Origin: Chryseobacterium sp. PMSZPI
GTDB taxonomy: Bacteria > Bacteroidota > Bacteroidia > Flavobacteriales > Weeksellaceae
Assembly (NCBI RefSeq): GCF_002835665.1
Contig: NZ_PIZV01000024.1
Coordinates: 1-64,000, forward strand
DNA length: 64,000 nt
Reading direction: 5' to 3'
Below the pieces are notes generated by a model. The model searched no databases, had not been told where the DNA came from, and was given only the letters and a program-made list of their open reading frames with translations. Of this stretch, positions 1-7,056 are shown piece by piece (the first letter of the stretch is position 1; each line of letters opens with the position of its first letter). A program made the position numbers and the translations under genes.

Positions 1-1
1 A

Positions 2-448
2 GTTTTATCTCCTAATTTACTAAAAAAATACATCCGTGAGCTCGACAAAAAAATGTTAAAACATAATTTTAAGCTAGAAATCGTTTGGATAGATGAATCT
101 CACGATATGTATTACACAGGATTAAAAGGTAGGGTTTCTGTATCTGAAAGTGGTCCTATTCAACTTATTATAAGAAAAAAATGTTCTAAAATGGCATGGT
201 TTCATGAGAATGTCCATATCGACGATTTATTAAAATTAGGTAGAAAGAATTATAGAAAAATGGTTGCTGAAAAACCTTGGGATTTAGAATGGAATGTATG
301 GGAAGAAATATATAAAACCAAAAATAAATACAGAGAAAAAGAAGTAATTAGTGCATACAAATATGTTAAGAAATTTTTTGAACAAAATAACCAACCTTTT
401 TTAGAAAATCCAGAAATGGAAAAATTAATATTAAAACATGCAGACTAA
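2..448 (+). CDS. C-terminal fragment of a probable polymorphic toxin, zincin-like metallopeptidase domain
   Basis: The reading frame is open to the left edge of the window (no stop from base 2), so the ATG at 53 is probably internal and this is the tail of a longer protein. Counting from that ATG, residues 51-55 read HENVH, an HExxH zinc-protease motif, preceded by a short beta-rich stretch and followed by a basic helical tail. This resembles the zincin-like toxin domains (Tox-MPTase4 type) found at the C-terminus of Rhs, T6SS or T9SS polymorphic toxins; the family name is from memory. The small gene starting 3 bases after the stop fits an immunity partner. The alternative is a stand-alone metalloprotease-like protein. 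The rest of the protein, which would show the secretion route, is outside the window. Confidence 0.6.
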   Translation, partial: VLSPNLLKKYIRELDKKMLKHNFKLEIVWIDESHDMYYTGLKGRVSVSESGPIQLIIRKKCSKMAWFHENVHIDDLLKLGRKNYRKMVAEKPWDLEWNVWEEIYKTKNKYREKEVISAYKYVKKFFEQNNQPFLENPEMEKLILKHAD

Positions 449-451
449 ATC

Positions 452-760
452 ATGAAACATACAGAAGATCAAATAAAAAAAACTATCGCTAAGGTCTATA
501 AGGATTTAAAATTAGATCATAACGATCAGTATCCTATAAAATTAAATTTTTGGAAGAAAGAAGATAAAAATAATAAGTTGAATATGGATTATTGGGCCGG
601 ATGGTATGATTATTCAAAAGGATTCCTCCCTAATGAAATGTATGAAAATTACATAATAACAATAAATGATAAAGACGGGAAACCTTTATCCGTATTAATA
701 TTTCCTGAGGAATCTAAGATTGAGATTGATAAAAATGGAAATTATGCTTGGAAAAAATAA
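452..760 (+). CDS. Probable immunity protein to the upstream toxin
   Basis: A 102-residue acidic/basic mixed cytoplasmic-looking protein with no signal peptide or membrane segment. It starts 3 bases after the stop of the HExxH toxin fragment, so the two are almost certainly co-transcribed. I do not recognise a named family; the protein is rich in Lys, Asp, Trp and Tyr, with a central segment rich in aromatic residues. The call as immunity protein rests on position and size only: polymorphic toxin C-termini are nearly always followed by a small cognate immunity gene. It could also be a hypothetical protein unrelated to the toxin. Confidence 0.55.
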   Translation: MKHTEDQIKKTIAKVYKDLKLDHNDQYPIKLNFWKKEDKNNKLNMDYWAGWYDYSKGFLPNEMYENYIITINDKDGKPLSVLIFPEESKIEIDKNGNYAWKK

Positions 761-770
761 AACACGACAC

Positions 771-798
771 GTTTTGTCGCATTAAGCCCATATATTTG
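771..798 (+). promoter_or_regulatory. Promoter of the WYL regulator gene with a small dyad
   Basis: The -7 box TATATTTG (791-798) matches the Bacteroidota consensus TAnnTTTG and lies 17 bases before the ATG at 816. Just upstream, CGACA (765-769) and TGTCG (775-779) form a perfect 5-bp dyad that could be an operator, for example for autoregulation. The dyad is short and its role is a guess. Confidence 0.5.
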
Positions 799-815
799 TC
801 TTATAAAATTAGATC

Positions 816-1736
816 ATGAAAAAAGATTTTTATCTGACAAGATATGCCTTAATTATAAAAAGATTAGAAAGTTCTCCGGCTACTTATTCTCAGCTGGAGG
901 ACTATCTTTTAAACTCTTTTGAATTCCAGGATGCAGGGATCAAAAGTTATTCTATCCGTACCTTGCAGAGAGATATCCGTGAGATATCTGATCTTTTCAA
1001 TCTTTCCATTCACAATAAGAAAAAAGGAGACAACCGATACTATATCGAAAGCCGCCCAATCATGGAAGTAGATGAATACAACCAGAAATTACTGGAATCT
1101 TTCCAGGTAAGCAATGCTTTAAATCTCCATCCTGATTTTTCAGATTTTATTTTTTTTGAAAGCAGAAAGCCAACCGGTATAGAGCATTTTTATGACCTGT
1201 TCTTTGCCATCCGTAACAAAAGAGTGGTAACCTTTGAACACTACAATTACAAAAACAAACTGATGACCTCCAGAAAAGTTCATCCTTTAGCCTTAAAAGA
1301 GTCCAAAGACAGATGGTACCTCATCGCTATTGATACTAAGGATAAAGTGCTAAAATCATTTGGATTAGACAGAATCAACTATCTGGATGTAGCTAAAAAT
1401 CAGTTTAGGGAAAAATACAAATATAACTTCAGAGAACATTTTAAAAATGCTTTCGGCGTGATGAATCTGGCAGAACAGAAACCACAGAACATTGTATTAA
1501 AATGCAGCCGTCATCAGGGAGAATATATCAGAAGTTTTCCGCTACATCAATCCCAGAAAGAAACCAAAGAAACCCCGGAAGAAATTTATTTTGAATTTTT
1601 TCTCCATCCTACTTATGACTTTATGCAGGAGATTCTTTCCTATGGAAAAGAGGTGACCGTCTTAGAACCGAAAACCTTAGTTGACGAAATCAGAACTCAT
1701 CTTCAGGAATCTTTAAACCGTTATCTTGAAAGCTAA
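816..1736 (+). CDS. WYL-domain transcriptional regulator
   Basis: A 306-residue DNA-binding regulator. Residues 1-65 form a DeoR/HTH_11-like winged helix region (the stretch SIRTLQRDIREI is the usual recognition area). A linker follows, then a WYL ligand-sensing domain from about 125, with the signature RWYLIA at 166-171 and SFGLDRI at 181-187. The C-terminal 90 residues match the WCX extension of this family. Such proteins sense nucleotides or nucleic acid ligands and often control DNA damage or phage defence genes; the ligand here is unknown. It is a single gene with its own promoter, and the next gene is 54 bases downstream. Nothing nearby identifies its regulon. Confidence 0.85.
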   Translation: MKKDFYLTRYALIIKRLESSPATYSQLEDYLLNSFEFQDAGIKSYSIRTLQRDIREISDLFNLSIHNKKKGDNRYYIESRPIMEVDEYNQKLLESFQVSNALNLHPDFSDFIFFESRKPTGIEHFYDLFFAIRNKRVVTFEHYNYKNKLMTSRKVHPLALKESKDRWYLIAIDTKDKVLKSFGLDRINYLDVAKNQFREKYKYNFREHFKNAFGVMNLAEQKPQNIVLKCSRHQGEYIRSFPLHQSQKETKETPEEIYFEFFLHPTYDFMQEILSYGKEVTVLEPKTLVDEIRTHLQESLNRYLES

Positions 1737-1790
1737 TACATAATCATCTTATCTCATAATTTTTATTTATATTTACATAAATATACCGTA

Positions 1791-2393
1791 TTGAGAGCTT
1801 TATTTATTTGTATATGCTGTATTATTTCTTCCTTTTGTTTATCACAGCAAAAAGAAGAATTCCGGCTTGTAAAAACATATTACAATCAGCATAGAAGTAT
1901 GCTGGATAAAGAATTCAAGAAAAAATTTGATGCAGAAACCAACACTTTTAAAAAGGCAAGTATAAAAGGTGATTTTCTTTATTTCATGAAAAAAATGGAC
2001 AGCATTGAAAATACAGCTATGATAGGGGCTTTATTAAGAGTAAGAAATCTTGAAGATCTTCAATCCATCAAAAAGGCCTATGAATGGCCTACCGTTGTAG
2101 AAAAAGCACCTGATTACCCCGGAGGCATCAACACATTAAGACAAGAAGTAGCCGGTCTTCTTTATGTAGCCGGTGTCAATTCCGAAAACAAAACAGTAAA
2201 GACCAGTGTTGCCTTTATTGTGGAAAAAGATGGAAGTGTAAGCAACGTTCATGCACAAGGAGATAATTTTACATTCAATAGACAAGCTGAAATTGCCTTA
2301 TATTCTATTTCTGAAAAATTTACCCCGGCAATGGCTAAAGGAGACCCCGCGAGATTTGAGTTCAGGCTCCCTTTAACGTTAACAATGGAATAA
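1791..2393 (+). CDS. Secreted protein with TonB-like C-terminal domain
   Basis: A 200-residue exported protein. A TTG start is chosen because it gives an intact signal peptide (MRALFICICCIISSFC, cleavage near residue 19). The C-terminal 90 residues, with YPGGINTLRQEVAGLL, a VAFIVEKDGSV strand and a final RFEFRLPLTL strand, look like a TonB C-terminal domain. There is no N-terminal energy-transducer membrane anchor with a proline-rich linker, so it is probably not a true TonB. Similar TonB_C-like periplasmic proteins are common in Flavobacteriia and have no settled role. The stop is 3 bases before tadA, so the two are likely one transcript. Confidence 0.6.
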   Translation: MRALFICICCIISSFCLSQQKEEFRLVKTYYNQHRSMLDKEFKKKFDAETNTFKKASIKGDFLYFMKKMDSIENTAMIGALLRVRNLEDLQSIKKAYEWPTVVEKAPDYPGGINTLRQEVAGLLYVAGVNSENKTVKTSVAFIVEKDGSVSNVHAQGDNFTFNRQAEIALYSISEKFTPAMAKGDPARFEFRLPLTLTME

Positions 2394-2396
2394 TCA

Positions 2397-2828
2397 ATGT
2401 TTACTGACGAATATTATATGAAAATGGCACTGCAAGAAGCAGAAATTGCCTTAGAGAAAGACGAAGTTCCTATAGGATGTGTTATTGTTTCCAACAATCG
2501 AGTTATTGCAACAGCGCATAACCTTACCGAAACATTAAATGACGTTACTGCCCATGCAGAAATGCAGGCCATCACTTCCGCGGCTAATTTTCTTGGAGGC
2601 AAATATTTAATAAACTGTACATTGTATGTAACAATGGAACCATGTGTGATGTGCTCCGGAGCTCTTTCCTGGTCACAAATCTCTAAAGTAGTAATCGGAG
2701 CAAGAGATGAACAAAGAGGCTTCATCAACAAACATCTTTCTTTACATCCTAAAACTGAAATGATCACAGGTATTATGGAAAACGAATGCTCCACAATTGT
2801 CAAAGAATTTTTTAAAAGTAAAAGATAA
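2397..2828 (+). CDS. tadA: tRNA-specific adenosine deaminase TadA
   Basis: Deaminates adenosine 34 to inosine in the anticodon of tRNA-Arg(ACG). At 143 residues it has the usual family length. The zinc site is visible: HAE at 53-55 (zinc ligand His and catalytic Glu) and PCVMC at 82-86 (two Cys ligands). The N-terminal DEYYMKMALQEAEIA helix and the VPIGCVIV strand are typical of the cytidine deaminase fold. It follows the TonB-like gene by 3 bases and ends at a strong hairpin terminator shared with the convergent acetyltransferase gene. A generic nucleoside deaminase is the alternative, but motif and length favour TadA. Confidence 0.88.
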   Translation: MFTDEYYMKMALQEAEIALEKDEVPIGCVIVSNNRVIATAHNLTETLNDVTAHAEMQAITSAANFLGGKYLINCTLYVTMEPCVMCSGALSWSQISKVVIGARDEQRGFINKHLSLHPKTEMITGIMENECSTIVKEFFKSKR

Positions 2829-2870
2829 GATTCAAAGGTTCTCATAGCTTAGAATGATAATCAAATAAAA

Positions 2871-2904
2871 AAACCAGAGAACATTCAAAAATTCTCTGGT
2901 TTTT
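2871..2904. terminator. Bidirectional terminator between tadA and the acetyltransferase gene
   Basis: The stem AAACCAGAGAA / TTCTCTGGTTT has a 10-base loop and is flanked by A-runs on the left and T-runs on the right, so it can end transcripts from both convergent genes. Confidence 0.85.
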
Positions 2905-2940
2905 ACTTTTTATAAAGATGAGGTTGATTAGGCCACAATA

Positions 2941-3474
2941 TCAATCTTTATTTTTAAAAATTGAATATAAGGCAAGATCAAAATATTCTCCATCTTTCTT
3001 GACTTCTTCTTTTAAAATGGCCTCTCTTTCCATTCCAATCTTTTCCATAATTTTTCCGGAAGCCGGGTTATGAAGAAAATGTGTGGCAAAAATTTTATTG
3101 AAGTTCAATGTTTTAAATCCAAAATCTACAATAGCTCTGGCTGCTTCGGTCACATATCCTTTATTCCAATAAGGCATTCCGATCCAATAGCCTAGTTCGG
3201 CCTTATCATCCTCTCTGTCGTGGAGGCCAATGGCTCCTATAATTTGGCCTTCCTTATTACGGATTCCGAATGTATATCCTGATTTATTTTCAAAAGCTTC
3301 ATTAGCCATTTTCAACCAGAATTTAGCATCACTTTCTGTATAAGGATAAGGAATATTAGAGGTAAGGTCTGAATAAATTTTATGCTGAAGATACCCAACA
3401 ATAAAAGGAAGGTCTTTCTCTTCCAATTGTGATAAAATAAGTCTCTCTGTTTTTATAATGGGGAAATTTTCCAT
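2941..3474 (-). CDS. GNAT N-acetyltransferase, RimJ/RimL type
   Basis: A 177-residue acetyltransferase of the Acetyltransf_3 group. The start TERLILSQLEEKDLPFI is the common entry of RimJ/RimL-like enzymes. The acetyl-CoA region GYWIGMPYWNKGYVTEAARAI (about 95-115) and FNKIFATHFLHNPASGKIMEKIGM follow in normal order. Relatives acetylate protein N-termini, amino acids or small amines; the substrate cannot be read from sequence. It is transcribed alone toward the tadA terminator, and a hairpin separates it from coaX upstream. Confidence 0.82.
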   Translation of the reverse strand: MENFPIIKTERLILSQLEEKDLPFIVGYLQHKIYSDLTSNIPYPYTESDAKFWLKMANEAFENKSGYTFGIRNKEGQIIGAIGLHDREDDKAELGYWIGMPYWNKGYVTEAARAIVDFGFKTLNFNKIFATHFLHNPASGKIMEKIGMEREAILKEEVKKDGEYFDLALYSIFKNKD

Positions 3475-3500
3475 GGTATTACTATTAGTGGCGATTAAGA

Positions 3501-3543
3501 AAAAACTAAGATTAAAGCTTAGTCTTCACTAAACTTTAATCTC
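3501..3543 (-). terminator. Terminator after coaX
   Basis: On the minus strand AGATTAAAGTTTAGT pairs with ACTAAGCTTTAATCT (one mismatch, GAAG loop), followed by TAGTTTTTTC. It lies just past the coaX stop, before the acetyltransferase gene. Confidence 0.65.
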
Positions 3544-3555
3544 CGTCTTTATATT

Positions 3556-4314
3556 TTACAGGTCTTTTCCTAAGAAGTAAAGTCCTTTCAGCGTATGAAG
3601 TCGATCCATAACATGGATTTTATCCGTTAATGGCTTATAAACGTGAGAAACCCCACCCGTAGCCACCACAAAACAGTCATCATTTACCTCATCATTGATA
3701 CGATTGATAAAGCCTTCAACCATTCCTAAAAAGCCGTACACCATCCCACTTTGCATACATGTTACCGTATCCAGACCCAGAACGGATTTTGGCCTTTTCA
3801 ATTCAATGTCGGGAAGCTGAGCTGTTTGATTAATCAATGAATTCAAAGAGGTTACAATTCCCGGAGCGATGATAACGCCTAACGTTTCACCTGTTTCAGC
3901 GACACAACTTGCTGTAAGGGCTGTGCCAAAATCGATGACAATCTTTTTTTGGTTCGGATATAAATTATGGGCAGCCACAAGGTTAGCATAGATATCGGTT
4001 CCCATTTGTTTGGATTTTGCCTGAACCCCGGAAGGAGTGGTACGGTCAACAATGATGGGAGTAATTCCGTGAATCTTTTTAATCCCGGAGCTCATCACTT
4101 TAGTAAGCTGAGGGACTACAGAGCCTATGATTACTTTATCAATTTCTTTTGGTTCTATTTTGTAAGTTTGATAAAGCATCAACATTTGTACATATAGCTC
4201 ATCTGCAGTTCTGTATGGCTTCGTATTGATTACCCAGGAAATATCACAATTATCACCATTAAAAAGGCCAAATCTGATATTACTGTTTCCGACGTTTATT
4301 ACAATTGAATTCAT
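3556..4314 (-). CDS. coaX: Type III pantothenate kinase CoaX
   Basis: Phosphorylates pantothenate, the first step of coenzyme A synthesis. The 252-residue protein has the ASKHA-fold motifs: N-terminal phosphate loop NVGNSNIRFGLF (7-18), GTD at 105-107, VIDFGTA at 126-132 and the GxxxxPG segment near 146-152. One oddity is that the first motif normally reads DxGNT, and here residue 7 is Asn rather than Asp and residue 11 is Ser. The rest is well conserved, so activity is likely but worth testing. It has its own promoter on the minus strand and a hairpin terminator. Confidence 0.88.
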   Translation of the reverse strand: MNSIVINVGNSNIRFGLFNGDNCDISWVINTKPYRTADELYVQMLMLYQTYKIEPKEIDKVIIGSVVPQLTKVMSSGIKKIHGITPIIVDRTTPSGVQAKSKQMGTDIYANLVAAHNLYPNQKKIVIDFGTALTASCVAETGETLGVIIAPGIVTSLNSLINQTAQLPDIELKRPKSVLGLDTVTCMQSGMVYGFLGMVEGFINRINDEVNDDCFVVATGGVSHVYKPLTDKIHVMDRLHTLKGLYFLGKDL

Positions 4315-4352
4315 TTATTTTAACAGGCTATGATTTGAAAAAATTAGAATCC

Positions 4353-4360
4353 CAAATTTA
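4353..4360 (-). promoter_or_regulatory. Promoter -7 box of coaX
   Basis: The minus strand reads TAAATTTG, an exact TAnnTTTG box, 38 bases before the coaX ATG and directly after the terminator of the M1 peptidase gene. Confidence 0.55.
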
Positions 4361-4367
4361 TAAAAAA

Positions 4368-4399
4368 ATAAAAGGAGTACTTTAAAATACTCCTTTTAA
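4368..4399 (-). terminator. Terminator after the M1 peptidase gene
   Basis: AAAGGAGTA and TACTCCTTT pair around a short AT loop; on the minus strand the hairpin is followed by a T-rich run (TTTTATTTTTTT). It lies between the M1 peptidase stop and the coaX promoter. Confidence 0.8.
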
Positions 4400-4416
4400 T
4401 CTATATGTTTATCGTT

Positions 4417-6255
4417 TTATTTTACTTCAACAAAATTATCCGCCATATTCACATCTGCAATTCTCTGGCTGAAATCAATTCCCAACACAGCCAATTCAGA
4501 TTTTGTATAAGGAATCGTCAGCTTATATTCTTTCTGTGTCCAGGGCCAATAAGGCATTGTTTTAAATTCTCCATAAATATCTTTCTCTTTCCATGTATGC
4601 GTCATATTCAATGGAATCTGATAAGTAACAACTTTTTTATCCTTGGTCATTACACCAAAATCGATTGGCATAGGAACCTGTCCGTTATTCACTAAAGTAA
4701 TGGTGGTAGATTTTGCATCGTATTTCACATCCTTAATTCCGTAATCAATGGTTTTGGTTGTATTGATCCAGTAATGGTGGAACCATTTTAAATCCATTCC
4801 TGAAACCTTTTGAGCAATATGAAGGAAATCCCTGTCCGACGGATGTTTCATACTCCATTGATCATAATATTGTTTTAATGTTTCAGCAAGGTTTTGCTCG
4901 CCCATAATGTAACCTAATTGTACTAAATATAATTCTCCTTTTACATAAGAAGCATACGTATAAGAAGTTCCGTTATCATGATGATCTCCCAACCAAACAG
5001 CAGGCTCTTCAATCCCTTTTTTAATGAATTTTCTATAGGCATCTAATCTTTCCATAAAAGGATTCGGAAGGTCTTCCGGGAACAACTGATACATGGTATA
5101 TCCTTCTGCATAACTTGTAAACCCTTCATCCATCCATGGACGTACAGATTCGTTGGTTGCCAACATTTGCTGATACCATGAATGAGATCCTTCATGGGCC
5201 ATTAAGCCCATTAAATCTTTAATATTTTTAGCTTCCCCAAGAATCATCGTACACATACCATACTCCATTCCTCCGTCACCACCCTGGATAAATGCATAAG
5301 TCGGATATACATATTTCCCGAAATGGGAATTCATAATCTGGAAGTATTTCGTAATATAAGATTGAGCCTCTCCCCAAACTTTAGTTTTATCATTTTTTTG
5401 ATAGACTAAATAAACTTTTGGTCCTTCCGGAACATTGAAGCTTTCCACAGAATAATCTCTGTCTGCACTCCAGGCAAAATCAAGAATATTTTTTGCCGTC
5501 CATTTCCAGGTTACCTTTTTATCTTTTTCGGCTTTAATTTTTGCGTTGGCATCGTAGCCTTTTACGTCAGCAGGATTTTCAAGGATACCGCCGGCTCCTA
5601 CCACATAATCTTTGTTGATTTTAATATTCACATCAAAATCTGAGAACGGAGCATGGAATTCTCTTCCCAGATAATCAAAAGTTGCCCAACCATCATAGTC
5701 ATATTCTGCAATTTTCGGGTACCATTGAGTCATAGTCATATCCACTCCTTCCCTGTTGTTTCTTCCACTTCTTCTGATTTGTTGTGGAATCACGGCATCC
5801 CAATCCATCGTAAAAGTAGTGGTAGAATTTGGTTTAATCGGATCTGCGAGATACACTTTCATAATCGTTTCCTGAACTTCAAATTTCAGATCTTTTCCAT
5901 TTTGCTTGATCCAGTGGATATTTTGAGCTCCCTCCTGATCCTTCGGAATAGAAGCTAACCTTGAAATCCCATCTTTTTGCAGCCTTCCATCCCCATTTTT
6001 TCCTTGGGAAGCCACTCTCTGATCCATCATAGAATTGGGCTTAAAAGCATTCCAATACAGGTGGAAATAAACCACATTCAGCTCATCCGGTGAATTGTTG
6101 GTATATTCTAACGTCTGCTTTCCCTGGTAAGTAAATTTTTCAGCATTGACATCAATATCCATCTTGTACTTTGCAGCCTGCTGATAATAAGCTCCTTGCT
6201 GAGCCTGAAATTGTGAAATGATAAACGCAAAAATGATTGCAGCCGATTTTTTCAT
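4417..6255 (-). CDS. Secreted M1-family zinc aminopeptidase
   Basis: A 612-residue exported metallopeptidase. The signal peptide is MKKSAAIIFAFIISQFQAQ. The N-terminal beta-domain runs to about residue 300. The catalytic domain contains GMEY (329-332, the exopeptidase N-terminus-binding motif, usually GAMEN in classical enzymes), HEGSH (354-358, HExxH) and the third zinc ligand Glu377 in DEGFTSYAE, with the canonical 18-residue spacing. It probably removes N-terminal residues from peptides in the periplasm or outside the cell. It lacks the long C-terminal ERAP-like domain and a T9SS tail. It is monocistronic, with a hairpin terminator downstream. Confidence 0.88.
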   Translation of the reverse strand: MKKSAAIIFAFIISQFQAQQGAYYQQAAKYKMDIDVNAEKFTYQGKQTLEYTNNSPDELNVVYFHLYWNAFKPNSMMDQRVASQGKNGDGRLQKDGISRLASIPKDQEGAQNIHWIKQNGKDLKFEVQETIMKVYLADPIKPNSTTTFTMDWDAVIPQQIRRSGRNNREGVDMTMTQWYPKIAEYDYDGWATFDYLGREFHAPFSDFDVNIKINKDYVVGAGGILENPADVKGYDANAKIKAEKDKKVTWKWTAKNILDFAWSADRDYSVESFNVPEGPKVYLVYQKNDKTKVWGEAQSYITKYFQIMNSHFGKYVYPTYAFIQGGDGGMEYGMCTMILGEAKNIKDLMGLMAHEGSHSWYQQMLATNESVRPWMDEGFTSYAEGYTMYQLFPEDLPNPFMERLDAYRKFIKKGIEEPAVWLGDHHDNGTSYTYASYVKGELYLVQLGYIMGEQNLAETLKQYYDQWSMKHPSDRDFLHIAQKVSGMDLKWFHHYWINTTKTIDYGIKDVKYDAKSTTITLVNNGQVPMPIDFGVMTKDKKVVTYQIPLNMTHTWKEKDIYGEFKTMPYWPWTQKEYKLTIPYTKSELAVLGIDFSQRIADVNMADNFVEVK

Positions 6256-6436
6256 TTAAAATTTTATTTTTTCTAAAGGTAGGTAATTTATATAACACCC
6301 TCAAATTAGACTTATTTGAAGATTTTACTCTGTTTAATATGGTTTTAGATGAATCTTATTATGAATTGTTAAAGGTGCTGATAAATTTTTTTATCAGCAG
6401 ATTACACAAATTTTCACAAATCATTATAATTGAAAA

Positions 6437-6907
6437 CTATTGATTTTCCAATAATTTCTTAATCAATGTAATCTGTCCCAAATGGTAATAAGCATGCTCA
6501 ATCATCCCATCAATATTTCTGCGATAGGTTCCGTACTTTTCATCTACAAAAAACTCATCAAGTTTTGAATCCGGCACCTTTTCTAGTAACCCTGCAAATT
6601 TTTCAGAGTCAGACCATAGCTTATTCAACAAAGCATCCCATTGTTCCTTAGATTCTATAGAAGGGAGATCAAAACTGTATTTGTCTTTTATTTCCAGATT
6701 TCCACCTTCAAAAACAGGGATAATTCCGGCGATATAATAATCAATATGAAAAGTGAGCAGGGCAATAGTATTCAAAGAACCAACCTTGGTTACAGCCTGT
6801 TCCCAAGTAACACTAGAAAGCTGATCTTTAAAATTGGTATTGGCTATCCAGAGACCATCAAGCATGACTTCCCTGAATCTTTTGACTAATTGTGATACTG
6901 AATTCAT
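6437..6907 (-). CDS. DinB-family protein
   Basis: A 156-residue predicted four-helix bundle of the DinB/YfiT-like fold. It begins SVSQLVKRFREVMLDGLWIANTNFKDQL, has a central His in LTFHIDYYIAGI (a typical first metal ligand) and ends with IEHAYYHLGQITLIKKLL, where the HxxxHxGQ-type pair supplies further ligands. Members bind a divalent metal and include thiol-dependent transferases; the reaction here is unknown. It is transcribed alone. The sequence upstream on the minus strand contains TATCTTTA, a weak -7 box. Confidence 0.75.
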   Translation of the reverse strand: MNSVSQLVKRFREVMLDGLWIANTNFKDQLSSVTWEQAVTKVGSLNTIALLTFHIDYYIAGIIPVFEGGNLEIKDKYSFDLPSIESKEQWDALLNKLWSDSEKFAGLLEKVPDSKLDEFFVDEKYGTYRRNIDGMIEHAYYHLGQITLIKKLLENQ

Positions 6908-6997
6908 AGATATAGTATGTTTTTCTAAAGATAGATAATTAAAAGATTGATTTTTAAGCTTTCACTGATTTTTTAGATGATGCAGATCTTATTCAAA

Positions 6998-7032
6998 AAC
7001 AAAAAACCTCAAGTGCAAAATACACTTGAGGC
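6998..7032 (-). terminator. Terminator after the 7.1-8.7 kb gene
   Basis: The perfect stem CCTCAAGTG / CACTTGAGG has a 7-base loop and is followed on the minus strand by TTTTTTGTTTTTG. Confidence 0.82.
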
Positions 7033-7056
7033 TAATATTATGATTTGAAATTACAA

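Noticed and set aside
6237..6443. Frame of 68 codons between the M1 peptidase and DinB genes
   Set aside because: AT-rich intergenic translation product (Phe, Leu, Ile, Asn) with no ribosome site or conserved look.
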